Shown in pieces: positions 24,009 through 37,900 of a stretch of 64,000 nt of DNA. The notes under the pieces are model-generated. The model did not search any database. It worked only from the letters and a program-made list of their open reading frames with translations, and was not told the DNA's origin. Both the position numbers and the translations under genes were made by a program. Numbering within the stretch: the first letter of the stretch is position 1; each line of letters opens with the position of its first letter. This stretch comes from Stenopsyche tienmushanensis (taxonomy: Eukaryota; Arthropoda; Insecta; Trichoptera; Stenopsychidae), in assembly GCA_008973525.1 (NCBI GenBank), contig WACJ01000058.1, positions 1,116,001-1,180,000 of the forward strand, written 5' to 3'.

Positions 24009-25521
24009 GTATCTTATAAAATAAACAAGGTGTTTCGTGAAATTTTCAGAATTTACAAAGTGTTCCGTTGCGAAATCGAAAAAAAGGTTGGGAAATCCTT
24101 ATGTAGATGATGTTAAAACTATGCTTAAATGCAGTAATCATTATATTATATTTTATTCCCTCGTCGATCGTGGCTTTCTCCAGAATGTTTCCTTGTAAGT
24201 CAATAGGGAAAAACCATTACTGACATCCCATCCACTGCCGCGTTCTAACACACTTTCTGCCGTGTCATATTTTAAAGTCGCAATCTAAGGACACCGCTTT
24301 GTGATTTTAATCGCCGAAGATAAATATCGTATTTCAAAAGCATTATTACAGCGTAAATTTTCTTCGGAAAGTAATTTACGATCGCTAACAATGATTTTCT
24401 CGAGAAATCTGCAAAGATTTATTTAATGACGATAATAAACCAGATAATTTACGGTTGTCATGCACAGTCTGACGTTCTGATTGTCGACTTGAGATTGAGT
24501 TTGACTTGCTGTTTTGACGGTTGACAGATCGTTAATCATCGTCCTATTAATTATATGGCCATCGTTTTTGTACACACCCACACGAAAAAGTTCGCCATTT
24601 CGTCGTAATGAGCCATTTGATCCGATTCATCTCGAGTTTGCATTGAAATCTGACTGCAAAAAATGCTAAAAGGTCGCGATAATCAGTTGATGCAATACTT
24701 CCAAGTACTGATTGTTAATGAAAAATCGGCATTGAAACGAGTGTTGTTAAGTACAACTGGATTTCAAAAATCTATTAACGGACACAAAAGCTCTCGAAGC
24801 TTTTTTCGCGTTTCTTTAGATAAGGTTGCCAATCAAGTGCTTGCCGGAGTGATTGGTCTTGTACGGACAATGCAATGTTATGATCCGAATTGAATTAATG
24901 CTGTATAGATGGCTAATCTATCGCCGATTGTTGGGCTATCAGCTTTTAATTGAGACCGTGAGCATGATTTGCGGTTACCAATTTTAATTACAAAACTGAC
25001 AGAGCACACTGCTATGGTGGTCAGAAAAGAGACCACGCTTTGAATGAAGCTTCCCAGAGTAGTCTCCGGAGTATATAAATGGTAGTAATGGGCTTAGATG
25101 ATTGTGATAGCAGCCGCTTGATCGATTGGGCTTTTAAAGAGTTTGAATCCCGACGACAAGAGCTGTGATTAACATTAACACATTCATCGATGACCTTTTC
25201 TCTTTCAATTTAGAAAATGCTAAGGGTGATGATGAATGGCATATTAAAATAGTGTTATTTCAATTCTATTATAGTGATATTTCACATGCTATAATCCAGA
25301 ATAGAGACCCTAGAAACATTTTCAGATGATGGCTTAAAACTACAATTCAAGCTTATAATCTCAATTCTTCTGCTTATAATCTTCAATAATTCAATAGTCT
25401 TTGACCAATGATGTTGATCTTTACGGGTTAAATTCTTGATAATCAGCTTATAAGTCAATCGTATGAAACAATACATTCGTTAACTAAATATTATATTATA
25501 TTTGTATTAACTGCTCTAAAT
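24009..25521. other. Noncoding stretch
   Basis: No gene recognised. The part at 24460-24640 is less AT-rich, with several TTGAC/GTCAA words. Confidence 0.4.
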
Positions 25522-25523
25522 CA

Positions 25524-25760
25524 GGGGTCGCCAAATGGTCGATCGCTCGATTGAGTTTCATTGGAATGTCATCGTACGCATGCATTTATTCATTATTTTG
25601 GTTCTAACCCTCTGCTATATGTATTTTATCCTATCTGCTTTTGGATCCTATCCCTTCGGCCCGCGCTACACGTGGCCTGAAGCAATAAACCACGTACTGC
25701 GTTTTTTTAAATAACTACTGAGCGCGCGTGGTTTTGCAACACATGCTGAGTATTCGCTAG
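25524..25760 (+). mobile_element. Possible hAT-type element end
   Basis: CAGGGGTCGCCAAATGGTCG near 25524 resembles the terminal inverted repeat of hAT-type elements, which start CAGGGGTCG. The following 230 bases are GC-richer, with GGCCCGCGCTACACGTGGCC. No matching right end or 8-bp target duplication was found, so only a left-end fragment is proposed. Confidence 0.35.
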
Positions 25761-27698
25761 TATGAAATAAAAAATGAATGCTTGTGATTTTAATCTATCG
25801 TGATATTATTCGCCAGGATTTGATTATAACTAGTGATTAAATTATTTTAAAAATTCTGCAGATATCAATTGAAGCACTTGTGCAATACGACGATGACGAA
25901 CTATATTTTATGATCTATCCTGAGACAGTTTGTTTCTTTCAAAATAAAATATGAAAGACATCTAATCTTGATTCCTTTCAGAATCAAAGCCAATTCGCAA
26001 CTATTCTTGATTATCATCAAATGCAAACGTATACGCTCAAAGAATGCAACATAGCAAATAAGTATCGGTTTGAGAAGCATGACGAATAGTCACATTCTCG
26101 TTTGTATTCGAAAATAATGAGATTTTAAATGAGGTTCCATGTTGATTTTTTGTCGTTTACATTTCTATTGATACGATTGAAATAGAGCCTTTTAGTAGGC
26201 ACATGCGCCTTTCTTAGAACACAATGGCCTTTGGGGAAGACTATGATTGCGAACGAAAACGAAAATCTACATCCATATTGAATAATCGATATGAATATTG
26301 ATATCATGCTAATATATCCGGCCATTGTCTTTGATCGAATGAAACACGCTTTAACAGACGCTCCGAATCGTATATTTGTTTCGTTCGAAAAAGGTTTGCC
26401 GTCGCTAATTTGTTCCCTATACGGTCAGATAACTGCAAACATCTGACATCAAATATACTATTCACGGTGGGCGTAACTACGACGACATGTATTCAGTACT
26501 ATTTTTATTTATGTTGGAGCGACATGAATCGCTGGCATGTGATTTCTAAACACATTTTTTTCTGATCTCGTGAGTGCGCGTAATTCTAAAAATTATAGGT
26601 GTTACGTGTTGCTGTATTACTATTGAACAGTTTTTACTTGTCAGGATTATTTATTAAACGGCCAAAGTTGGGCTATAAGCCGTTAATGGGTTGAGTTTGG
26701 TAATTGAATAAAAATTGAGACGCATATTAAACCTTCAACAAGCTGAATGGGGTCCTAGGATGGCCGTAGAATTGATGAAATAAATCAAATATGTATCAAG
26801 AGACAATGCAGCAGAGGTTTTTAATCAAAGCCCCTAAATGTAAGGGCTATTGAACGATCTTGTGATGTTGATAGATAAATTCTACAGTATCCATGTCGAT
26901 ACAGTTGCTATTATCATCGATGGTATATTCTTGCTACAAGCTTTAAGGATATGATTAAAAGACATTGAAGAGAGCCCTGAACAAATCAGCGTCTACGAAA
27001 AGATACTTCATAACATGAGGTCTTTGTGATTAAAAAAAATATGTGAGAAGTTGTTTCAAAACTAGATCACTTGAAAAAGAAGCTACCACAATGAAATAGT
27101 CATTACGGATACAAATTGGTTCGCATCTAAAAACAATCAGCGTGGAACAATAAAATAAATTCAATTGAAATTGACGCTGAATGATCTTCCGCTGTGGATG
27201 AAGACGATCCAGTACTTTTTGCAAGCATATTAGGCTGCGCGCGCATCTATTTTTATATACGTATACGTTACTCATTAGTATAAAAAAAGAAAACATCACC
27301 AAAATTGAAAGATTGAATCAAGGCATGATGATGAGCAATAAAAAACTGAAAATTATGATTATTTATGAAATATAAGACTTATGCAATGTATACCTAACAT
27401 TTTTGATTTTCAGAGCGTTCCCACAGAAATACATTTTATTTGAAATATAAGTCATTTCTGGTTCATTTTAGTATTTTTAGCATTTCCAAAACCAGAAAAA
27501 AGCAATTCTGAGGCACTAAAAGTGCAGATTTTTATTATAATGATTTAAGTAATATAGTTTCTCGATGACAAAAAATCATTGATGCTAATGAAGATCATTT
27601 TTACTGAATAAATTATGTTTAGTAAAAATTATGGCATTTTAATTCTCATCTACGAATTCCGAACGTTCATATGATACAGCAACAACAGCATTGTTTTA
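25761..27698. other. AT-rich noncoding stretch
   Basis: No supported gene or repeat boundary. Confidence 0.4.
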
Positions 27699-27700
27699 TA

Positions 27701-28094
27701 CAGGATGTTTTGCACATGGACCGACAAAATTTTTTTGGGGGTTAAGGGGGTATTTTGCTACGTTTCACACATAGGCCTTATGTCCTAAGTATCAGGGTTG
27801 TCGCAATAGAATTTTTTTTCAATATTTTGAAAAAATACCCAAAATTTCACTTATAAATAATCATAACTTTTTAATCTGTAGTCGTAATAGCATGAAACAA
27901 CTGTTTTTGTATTTTGCAATATATTTTTAATCTAAATAAATTAATATTTTATGCAATCAGCGTAAGAAAAAATACTTCTGGGCTTCCAAAGTCACAAAAA
28001 ATGTATAAATGTAATGTACAAAAAATGTAAATGTAAGTAGAAATTCCTCTTTCATTTTTGCAAAATCGGGGATTATTATGTGCAAAACACCCTG
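27701..28094 (+). mobile_element. Non-autonomous IS630-like element (MITE), 394 bp
   Basis: The ends are CAGGATGTTTTGCACAT on the left and the reverse complement of CAGGGTGTTTTGCACAT on the right, differing at one position in 17. TA precedes the left end. The right flank reads AA, so one target copy has mutated or the TSD differs. The left 110 bases match, inverted, the right end of the transposase-bearing relative at 56875-57344. The segment ATTTTGAAAAAATACCCAAAATTTCAC matches 56890-56930. There is no coding capacity. Confidence 0.75.
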
Positions 28095-29910
28095 AATAGT
28101 ATTCAGTTACTCAGAGTTAAAGGGGTTGTTTTATTGAAAATCACACATTTTTGGTATATGGTATTTTCTATCTAAATTGTAATCAAAATGTTATAAATGC
28201 TATGGCCAAATACCAGGATCGTTCCTCAATCAATTTGGTCATAATAAGGTTAAATTCTTCATAATAGTAATATCGATGAGAGGAATGCGTGTGAGAACGG
28301 ATTAAGTAATAAAACGAACATTACTATTGAAAACAATATATCATTCCCTTCTTTGGAAATGCCTCAGGTGGACATAAAATTAGAGTCGTTAAAAAATGAG
28401 CACAAATTAGTAATAATATGTAATTGACCAAATCGTTACAAATTACTATGTTGAATGCATGAGATTTATCGATCATAAATTTTCACATCTCGATCATATG
28501 TAACATTTTTCCAATCAATAATCCATCCTTGCAATAAAAAAAAACCACCAATATTCTTCAAAAACGTTTAGCCATATAGACATGGATGCCTTGAGATCGA
28601 GTCAAAGGTTAAATCATATGCATATGAGACCTCTGCGAGGGCATTAAGGCGAAGAGGTCTTCCATCGACGAAAGAAGACTTCGTCGAATTTGTCGAGGAT
28701 GTTTTCTGTAGAGTATGTTAATTGATTTTGTCAGGTACGTACACACTTGCAAAAAAATTGAAATCAACCTCCCGAGTCACCCAACTTGAGTCGACTGTCA
28801 ATCATGGCTTTTTATTGCGAATTTTTTGCAAGCCGAGTGAAAGGTCACGTGCTTTAGTGTGTCAGACGTGCAAATATGATTTCAAAATGTACGTATTCAA
28901 ATATTAAATCAGAGAAAATATGTTCCAAATCCAACGTATGTTGCATACGCGGTATACTTGCCATTTTATGCGATTTAAAAAAAAAACGCCAATGTTCTCA
29001 TGAATGCACTACAGGGTGGGCCAAACGTGACAACCGGTTGTAAAAAGTCGTGACTCTTTTACTAAACATTTTCTTATACATATTCATAGGCTTTATATAA
29101 CCGATACGTTTAAAATTCGTGGGGGTCAATACAGTATAACGTGTGGTTATTATTCAAAGCGAAGCTTTGAATTCATAGTCGTAAATTTTGAAAATATCTG
29201 TAGCAAGAACAAAATTGATTGGCCTGAAAGAGTTATTTTTAACCCTTCTGTCAATAAGATCATTTTGCTTTTACGATGAATTTCTTTTAATAGTATCTAT
29301 GTATAGATCTTACAAAATTTTCCTGACTTTGTTAATTGAAGGGTTTAACAGAATTTAGAACTAAAAACTAAAGTTCGGGATCCTTGTATTTCGAGAAAAA
29401 AGGATATTTCTATTTGTACATCTAGAGTCTTATAATTTGTATGGGAAATCACTTATTTCTTCATATTCCGTAAGGAAATTTAAATACTAAAGATATTTTA
29501 TCATGTTTCTCATGTTGATCTGTATTTTTACATTTGTAGTAAGAAAAATTTTGCATCATGTTTGGAAAAACCTATATTTAATATGATATTTTTATTTTAC
29601 TTGTGCCGCAAAAAATGATTTTACACCAAATGTTTGTAAAAATTAGATGGCGAGTCTATGATTCAGGAAATGGATATCCTTTTAAGGGTATTTTGTATAC
29701 TGGAAAAGAAGAAGAAGACCAAAGAGCAGTCAATTTAAGTGAAAAACTGTTATTGCTTAGAACTATTTCATAATTTTCGATAGCGTAGATATAATACAAA
29801 CTACAGGGGAAAAATGCATTAGCTCTTATCTTATTGGCAACTATCCATTATGATACCGAAGTTGTTAGAGAAGCCCAAAAGCCATAGGTAATGTTATTTT
29901 ACAACAGGTA
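28095..29910. other. AT-rich noncoding stretch with one solo terminal-repeat-like motif
   Basis: TACAGGGTGGGCCAAACGTG at about 29011 resembles a DNA-transposon end next to a TA target, but no inverted partner was found. A short hairpin TTCAAAGC-GAA-GCTTTGAA lies at about 29153. No coding sequence is supported. Confidence 0.35.
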
Positions 29911-30066
29911 ATGTTTGTTCGTATTTTATGCGCTACCATACCGTTCATTAGATTACGATAAAACTTTTTCAGCTTATTGTTTGCACTTTCTCAAATAATA
30001 TAGGTATAGTGCAATTAACTTTAAGTAGATCTTATATATAAAAATCGATGTTTGTATTTTTGTTCA
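29911..30066 (+). repeat. Dispersed ~120-bp repeat, one unit plus start of a second
   Basis: It contains GCGCTACCATACCGTTCAT and GATTACGATAAAACTTTTTC, matching inverted units at 23031-23280 and 49091-49332, and 45721-45850 in the same orientation. A second unit start, TATATATAAAAATCGATG, follows at about 30037. Confidence 0.6.
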
Positions 30067-31829
30067 TATTTATAATAAAACCAACGAAATAAAAGGGTTA
30101 AGAATAATAATTTTTTTACACAAGTAATCAATAGAAGATGAAAACCCGATGTATATTCTGGTTATAATATCATACTAAATATATTCCTATATATATTTGA
30201 ATGGCTACTCTTTGGGCTCGGCAAGCCGGAAGACCTCCCGCGCGTTTTGCGCCCGCTACACCACATATTGCTGTCGGATGTATAAAATGATGGATTATTA
30301 TAAATGGAGTTCATATAAAAATAAGTGATGGTGCAGTAGCTGAGATTTTGAACACTTATTATAAAGATTCTGGTTCAAATTCATATTGGAGAAAAAAATA
30401 CCATACTAAGAAATTTGGGAGTTCAGAAGAATTTATATTTTCAGCCAATTGTTTCGATTTTAACTTGAAGATTCGTGATTATTAAATTCAGATTTACCCT
30501 GATCTGAAAAATTAGATACTAGGGCGGTTAATAAAGTTGCGTAAGGCAGCTTATTGTTGACTGAATTTGCGACAATAATTAAAATATTACTTAAAAATAA
30601 TGTTAAACGATGTTATAAGATGTTAAAACGAATAGCCAAATAATTGACTACCAATAACGAATGTTTTATCGGATTTAGAAAATTATCACTATAGTAAATG
30701 GCAATGTAAGTGAAGTGTTTGTCCGAACAGGATTGACTAACTAACGAATCTGATATTTATGACAGAGCTGAATAAAAAATCTTCAGAAGTAATGGGAAAG
30801 CCATTACTCGAAGATAATCATCTAAGAACGAAAATAAAGAATGAAAACAGTTAGTTAAATAGTATAAGCAAGGCGCCAATTATGCCAAATAATGATAAAC
30901 AACACGTCCATAAAGACGTCCAATTAGAAGAATATATTATACGTTGCCTGAAGCTCACACGTCGCTTGACCACACACTAGAAATCTGATCTTGAGTAAAA
31001 TTAACACTCGAGAGACACATGTTTTCTTGAGCATGTTTTGACAATGATATCGCCATTTTTTGTGTGCGAAAATTAAAAAAATATCTTAATTAAATGCTAC
31101 GAATATTCAGCCATCAGATAACTTTGTGCGATCGAAACGGCCACTCAATGATGTATTTCAAAGGGGGAAAAAAATAGGTTTTCCCATGCTTATAAAATAT
31201 AATTGGAGTGTTTTTATGAGGGACTAGACTCTGGACTCCGGATACGGTTTTTATATTAAAAAACAAATGGAAGGTCGCAACTATAAAATCTCCGATCAAT
31301 TCCTCTTTTCTCTTCCAAGTTTTCAATCCTCTTACTATAAAATGCATGGATGGATTATTATGATTACAAGTCTTGATTACATATGAACTAGTATCATTAA
31401 ATATTAAGGGGTGGAATAATTGAACTATTTATAAATGTGTTATTTTTCATGTAATCCAAAACCAGGTCATCGAATTTAGAGGGTAAAGTTCATGTTTTCG
31501 AAATTACTTCATTTAGCTGTCCATTTTAGCAATTAAATCCTGGTCGAATAAAGTTACATACAATTTGAGATATACGACATATGCCTATCATGAATATTTT
31601 ATAAAAGATAATAAACCAAGGCTTTGAATCATAACTGAACCGATTCGAAAATGTCGGTTTTATCAGTTCGCTACACGTCTTATGTTTAAGATTTTTTTAT
31701 TGATATATTATTTGATCTTCACCATTCTTATGCTAAATTTGTTTAATTGTATTAATCTAATAATTTTGTAAAAAAATCGACTTAAAAGCAAAACTTGCTT
31801 AAATGCATTTCCACTTCAGCTGCATTTAT
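30067..31829. other. AT-rich noncoding stretch
   Basis: Only a short GC-rich patch at 30215-30285 stands out. No gene is recognised. Confidence 0.4.
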
Positions 31830-32175
31830 AAAGCGTTTTTCTTTTAGGGTGCGCTTTATGGGCCTAAATAGGTGGAAATCCAGATCCCGATCTTTGCAGT
31901 AACTCCTCAATTGTTTTCCGCGAATCTGACTTGATTAGGGATTTTAGTGCATCGTTATCAAAATCCGAAGGTCCACCAGCTCTCGGTTCATCCCTTAAGC
32001 TTTTATTGGCCAATTTAAATTTATGGAATCAATATTGGCATCTACGGACTGTTCACTGTTACCATTTCACCATAAGCATCGTTGATTTTTTTACTAGCTT
32101 TTGTGGAATTCCAACCCAAATTTTTAAAAAATCAGCATGCAATGTTGGATGTGGACACTTTATTCTTAAAAAAAT
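31830..32175 (-). pseudogene. Mariner transposase fossil, N-terminal part
   Basis: On the minus strand the translation gives the mariner N-terminal order: GWNSTKASKKINDAYGEM (helix-turn-helix region), then SLRDEPRAGGPSDFDNDAL, LKSLIKSDSRKTIEELL, and a short remnant after it. The block order matches the DEPRSGRPS...SDPRKTIRELAE signature of the family. Frameshifts are present and the catalytic domain is absent. It is a different subfamily from the copy at 5861. Confidence 0.7.
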
Positions 32176-34663
32176 AATTTATAAAGATGTTTCCATCATG
32201 ATGTCCGGTCATAAACAGAACTCAAACATAAGATCTGAAAATATGCGAATATTCTAAGGTCATTCTAATATTTTCATATTATGGATCATAAAGATGTGAA
32301 TTTCTGTAATAATTATTTAATGTTGTATTGAGATTATATTATAATTCAATCAGATTGTCATATTTTCGAAATCATTTGATTTGATTGGTATAAAAAGTAA
32401 CATACAAGTTACAATGTCAGATATGGCATATGTATATTATGAATATTTTATACAAGACTCACATGTATTATGCAAAATTGCAAAAATAAACTATAAACAT
32501 TGACGATTAAATTCTTATGCATAGTTATTTCAATCTGTATTTAACCACTTTCAAACAATGGGGACACAATTCAGCTTTGGGGACCAACTTAAAGGCTTTG
32601 GATGCTGCTCATATAAATGGGTGCCGCACAAATTATAATCCCCAAAATGAATCTATAATAAAATATTTGCACAATGCTTGATTGATGATACGTGGCTAAT
32701 TTCGCACAAAATGTGTTTGAACTTTTTAAGATCGTTATATGGCTCAATTGAGTGTAATATAATATAAGTCCTCTGTATTTGTGTTACTCACGATGGAACT
32801 TAAAAGCTCTTAACTGACTATTCAGATCATTAGTACTAGCACTTTCTGCTTATCAATTAACTGATCACTAATACACTAAACCGAGCCAGTATACAGATAA
32901 TAAATGATGATAAATAAGAGAGAATTGATCAGAATGAGTCGTTAATTAATACTGACGCACTTGCTAGATTGACTCGTCAGCAATGATTGATATTCGTGAT
33001 AACATGAATATGATTGATCCTCGATGTCGTCATAGATAATCCAATCCATTTCATCGCCATCCACGACGAAAGTAATAATGCATGAAATAGTGTGAGGCAC
33101 TATATCTTCTACATACGACTGCGATAATTGAATTAACATTTGGCTTTGTCAGAAAATTAAATTAAATTGCGGTCGATACCTCATGTTCCCTATATATTTT
33201 CTATTCCCACTTAATACAAATGGCTGAAATTAATAACGAAAAAAAAAATCAAATTACTCCTTCGCCTTCTGCTAATGTTATGCCCCGATCGGCATTCGAG
33301 CTCTGCAATTTTTTTCTCGAATTATCTCAAATCAAACCTTCGGGGTATATATTTATCGTTCTTTAATGATTGATCCATCGTCAAATCGTTCCCATTAAAC
33401 ACATTGCGTAGGCAGCCGAGAATAACGGGATGTTTGCATTTGAACGGGGTAAAAAAAAACCAATCGCAAATTTGTATCGAGTGCAGAAAGTAGGGGCCCA
33501 GAATGAATAATGATAGAGGACGGAAATTAATTGTAAATACCTCTGCAAAAAACGGGCGAGCGTTTATGATGATGGAAGGCAATTTGCTAGAAAAAAGCTT
33601 GAGGATCTTCAGCGGTGAAATATTAGTGGAAAATCATTGATCCATAACAAAGATCTAAAGATTTTAACTGAGAACTTTCGCTGGATCTTAAAACAAACGT
33701 GCGTGATCAAAGCAGCTTGATAATAAAACGCCTTTTGAAATTTATACAAGAAAAGATCCATTTGAACCGCTTAAAATATTTTTTAGAGATCAAACAAAAT
33801 CGTCTGAAAGCAGCCACGTTTAGCTATAAAAATGAATATATACTGTATATAGCTGTAGTATTTTTAGTATACGAATTAATTTGATTTTTTTAAGATATAT
33901 TTAAAATAATATCTTAATACATTTTTTTGGTCATCATTTGTAAAATCTTCATCTTCAAAGATTTTTTGAGGTGCCTTTTTTTAGCAATCCCTTTTATGGG
34001 ATCTTTGTCAACCATTTTGACATGAATTTTCATGGCGTATATATGTTTTTAAAAATATAGTCGCCAACCACATCTCCTATAAGATTCGAACCGCTTAAAA
34101 CCTCGAGACTAACTACAGGTGCTATCTTCAAAGATGATTTGCTTTTTTTTATAATTAAAGAAGTACAGATTTGCTATTGATAGTAGTTTTAATTAAATAG
34201 TTCTGCATTATAAATATTAGTAAGCATTTTAGGTTTAAATCTACAGGAAGTGTGGTTAGCGACCACCTATATCTAAAAAATATATACAGCACGAAAACTA
34301 TGTAAAATTCATGAGCAATGATTCCATAGAAATAAATTCAAAAAAAACAATTAATATATACGTAAAAATTGGGAGTGTTTCAAAATAAATGTGTATCTTT
34401 GGTCAAATTAATAGTTATGGGCAAATTTATAAAGATCACGGTTATAACGAGCAACCACACAAGGAACAGTTGAAAAATGTACTCTTACATGCGAACATAA
34501 TTCGTTATTAGCGAGCATACATAATTCGAATAAACACATCTGAAAGCCAAGGTTTATAAAAATAATTATAGTGTAGGAATATTTCATGGTTATTTTTGCT
34601 TAATTATAATAATTTAAAATTAAATTAATTAATTAAAATAATTTCTGCCGTAAATGTTGATTT
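32176..34663. other. AT-rich noncoding stretch
   Basis: No supported feature. The minus-strand frame at 33322-33582 is open for 86 codons but hydrophobic and featureless. Confidence 0.4.
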
Positions 34664-34960
34664 TTGATCGTCAAAGCTTTGCGAGCTTTGCACCGCCGGG
34701 GTTGCTCACAAGCGAGGGTAGATCCTGAGGGTTGCAGTATAAACAGTCTGTCTATTCTCTCTGGGCCATGTTTTAATTTTGCGTTATATTCGCATCACTA
34801 TGGAGGTAAAATAAAGGATTCCGTCGTATGCTGCGAGTCCGTGTCGAGGCTGCGGAGCCCCATCGGTACTGAAGGGGACGAACGCCCCCGTCAGCCAGCC
34901 GCGACGAAGAATGCTGGCCCCAGAAGACGGCATTGGATCAAAACGCAGCATAATATATGA
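34664..34960 (+). other. GC- and CpG-rich island of unknown origin
   Basis: About 300 bases that are much richer in G+C and CpG than anything nearby. The plus strand is open for 98 codons, with a Cys/Arg-rich middle and an end containing ERPRQPAATKNAGPRRRHW. I recognise no family. It could be a first exon or CpG-rich promoter of a host gene, an old retrotransposon segment, or a foreign insertion. No splice border or inverted end is convincing. Confidence 0.3.
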
Positions 34961-37900
34961 AGCTTTAGAATACCAAAATTATATTATTATATAAAATTTT
35001 CGTTTTAAAAAAATAATTAAACATAATTCAGCATCAGCCTTGGACACATTCATTCAAGTGACCCACTGGGTGATCATTCACCAATAAAACTCCGATATCA
35101 TGTTACTTTCGATACTGAATGCACATAGAGGTGACGTATAATACAAATGATCAATTTTCAAAAACTAAATTTTCGTCACACATTAATTAAAAGCCATTTT
35201 CTTCCACATGGCAAAAATATTGCAATGAGATTTTTTTTTCTTGTTTGATATATTTATATGCTCCGTAGGCGAAATTTCATTTTTTCCCAAGCACATATGA
35301 GATATAAGTTTTTACATGGTTGAAATTTTCATAATGACTTCATTAAATATATTGCAACAATGGGTTAGAAAAAACTGTTGCTAAAAAAGTTTTATCTTAT
35401 GGACCAGATCTAAGAGATTATACACCCATTTTCGTTCATTAAAACAAAATATGGAATAATTTAAAAAATCGACATTAATAACACTGATTGGATCAATTTT
35501 TTTGGCGTGCACTTTATAGATCATTTTGGTCCTCAAATAAAAAAGACTTGGGCGAGAATAGCAGGTGATTTCTTCGTACGCGCCTACTCCACAAACGGAT
35601 CTTTCTTCGGCGGAATTATCTTGAAGTATGAATTGATAACATTAGATTTTTTTCTCCTTTGCTAGACGATGAAAAGGAACAGATCTGACAAAAAACGAAT
35701 TAAAAAAACCAGGTCTGTGCCACATCGTGCGAAGCGAATTTATCAATGTCGAATTTAAAGCATTCATCGCAGTAAACAAACTTCAATCAAGATTCGTACG
35801 CCGATCGAATATCTTGATAGAGATCAAAGATGGCGAAATTTTCGCGCACATTACATAAATTCCCGGTTGTAAATTTAAATTAATTAACGGCGTAACTCGA
35901 ACAACCGACGGTTAAGATTTCGTGGTGTTACAACGGGTGTTTTAATGGAACAGATGCCTCGCATACGCCCACATTAAACACAAAGATTAGAGCCAAGACT
36001 GGATGTGAAAATTGCTAGTGGTCTTCGTTTACAATCAATTTAGAGCCAAATTTGAGATTTATTGCAATTTTTTCGAGTATTGAGTTTATCTTTGATTTAT
36101 GGCTCTTTTGTGGAAAATAAAAAAAGATCAATTTCTAGCTGAGCATTCGCAATATAAAGCTAGATTTATTACCAGGCTCATAAAAGCTCCTCAAAGGCAT
36201 CGTGATGCATCATAAATTATATTGAAAAACTAATTATCTTGGTGTAATATTGAAATATATATATACCAGGTTTAGGTTCAGAATTAAACTGAAAATAATG
36301 TGATCATCATCAGCTCGATGGAGTTCATACCAAGTCAAATGCTTCTACGACTCCTATTCATACTTGAGATACATGATCCATTTGATCCATTGACTGTATT
36401 TTTAATTAATATCATAAATTAAGAAACATATCAATGCAATATTTAAAAAAATCAAATGAACTGAATTCGCTATAACGTAAATAAATATGATAAAAATAGA
36501 GACTCTATTTATTATATTATTGAAAAGAGTCATTTGATCAAGATTTATTCAAAAATCATTGATGAAAATGCATGAAAATATTCGTTTAGATCTATCAGAA
36601 GATTTATTATAATAAAGCGACTCAATTTCGCTTTTAATATTCTGCAAATATTTATACCTTGTTGGTTATTTTTTTAAATTTTTTTCTTTATGTATTGGAA
36701 AGAACCAATGTTTAAGAATACGTTCAGTAAATTTCAAATCGATATAAATAAAATTCGCAAAGTTATAGAAATATAATCGAAAGAGAGGAGAAATTTTAAA
36801 CGCGTTTTTCTCGAAACTACCTTTTCCAAGCTCATGGAAGTGCTCCAATACGCCTTAGATAAGCATTCTTTATGAAATTTGGCAAGCACGTTTATAATAA
36901 ACGTCTTCGTCGTATAGACTACAATCATCCAAAAATATTCAAAAGTGTTTATTTAATTAACAAAAAACTATAAAAAGTATTAGTAAAAGCACAAACTTTT
37001 CTTTGGTCGTTCACTATTTTTTTATTTTCCAATATTTCTACTTAATTGTAGTTCAAACTATAAAAAATATTATAGAAAATAATAATATATTTATGTTTAT
37101 TGTAGCAAATCACTTGTCCAGGACTTAGGACTTCCATGATGAAGAGTGTCATCGCTCGCGCACCGACATACAACATACATACGACCACTCCCACTATTAT
37201 ACTTTGTCAAACTTTAAAAAATATTATGTTCAATAAAAATCACCTAGTTAACACACTAAATATCAACATTCTATATTAAATGCTTTTCGCATAAAAAATG
37301 TTAAAAAACCGATCTCTTTTAGGCGCAAAAAACTTATTAAAAAATTAAAATTCTGCATTTTCTGCACACGTATTAATGACTTTTTGTTTAGTTTCGGCTT
37401 CTTCGTAAAGTGAGATATAAGTGTATTTAGATTTATGAATAAAAAGCCATAATCTTATCATAAAATCATGTATAAAAAACTATTAAAATTTATAACAGTG
37501 TATAGAAATTAGGGTTTTGAAATTGCAATGGAAAATTCATATGACAGTGTAACTTAACACTATCGTGGCCACATCAAATTAGCCAGAACTTATTAAGGTT
37601 TCTTCTATTTAGATGGTGCAGAATATGCACCACTGGCTACGAAACTTTAATTAAGTTATAATAAGGGTGGATATCAATACAAACTGTAATTTAGTACAAT
37701 TTTAATTTAAAAAACTTATAGCGATACTTAACTCCTCAGCCAATTGAATATTCTGAATTTTTATAAATAGCTAATTTATTGGGGGTCGTTATTCTTCGAG
37801 CATTCCCACGGATGCATTAATGATAAACAGGTGATGCAATTAGGCTTATATTGATATATTTTATGAACATGAATAAATTGTGGATGACTTTTGTACGTGA

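Noticed and set aside
25135..25165. Second tRNA B-box-like motif (GTTTGAATCC)
   Set aside because: No cloverleaf could be drawn around it.
29011..29031. Solo transposon-like end (CAGGGTGGGCC next to TA)
   Set aside because: No inverted partner was found within reach. Kept only as a note in the region entry.
34064..34110. tRNA-like B box (GGTTCGAATC) on the minus strand
   Set aside because: The flanking bases do not form a T stem, and no anticodon or acceptor stem can be drawn.
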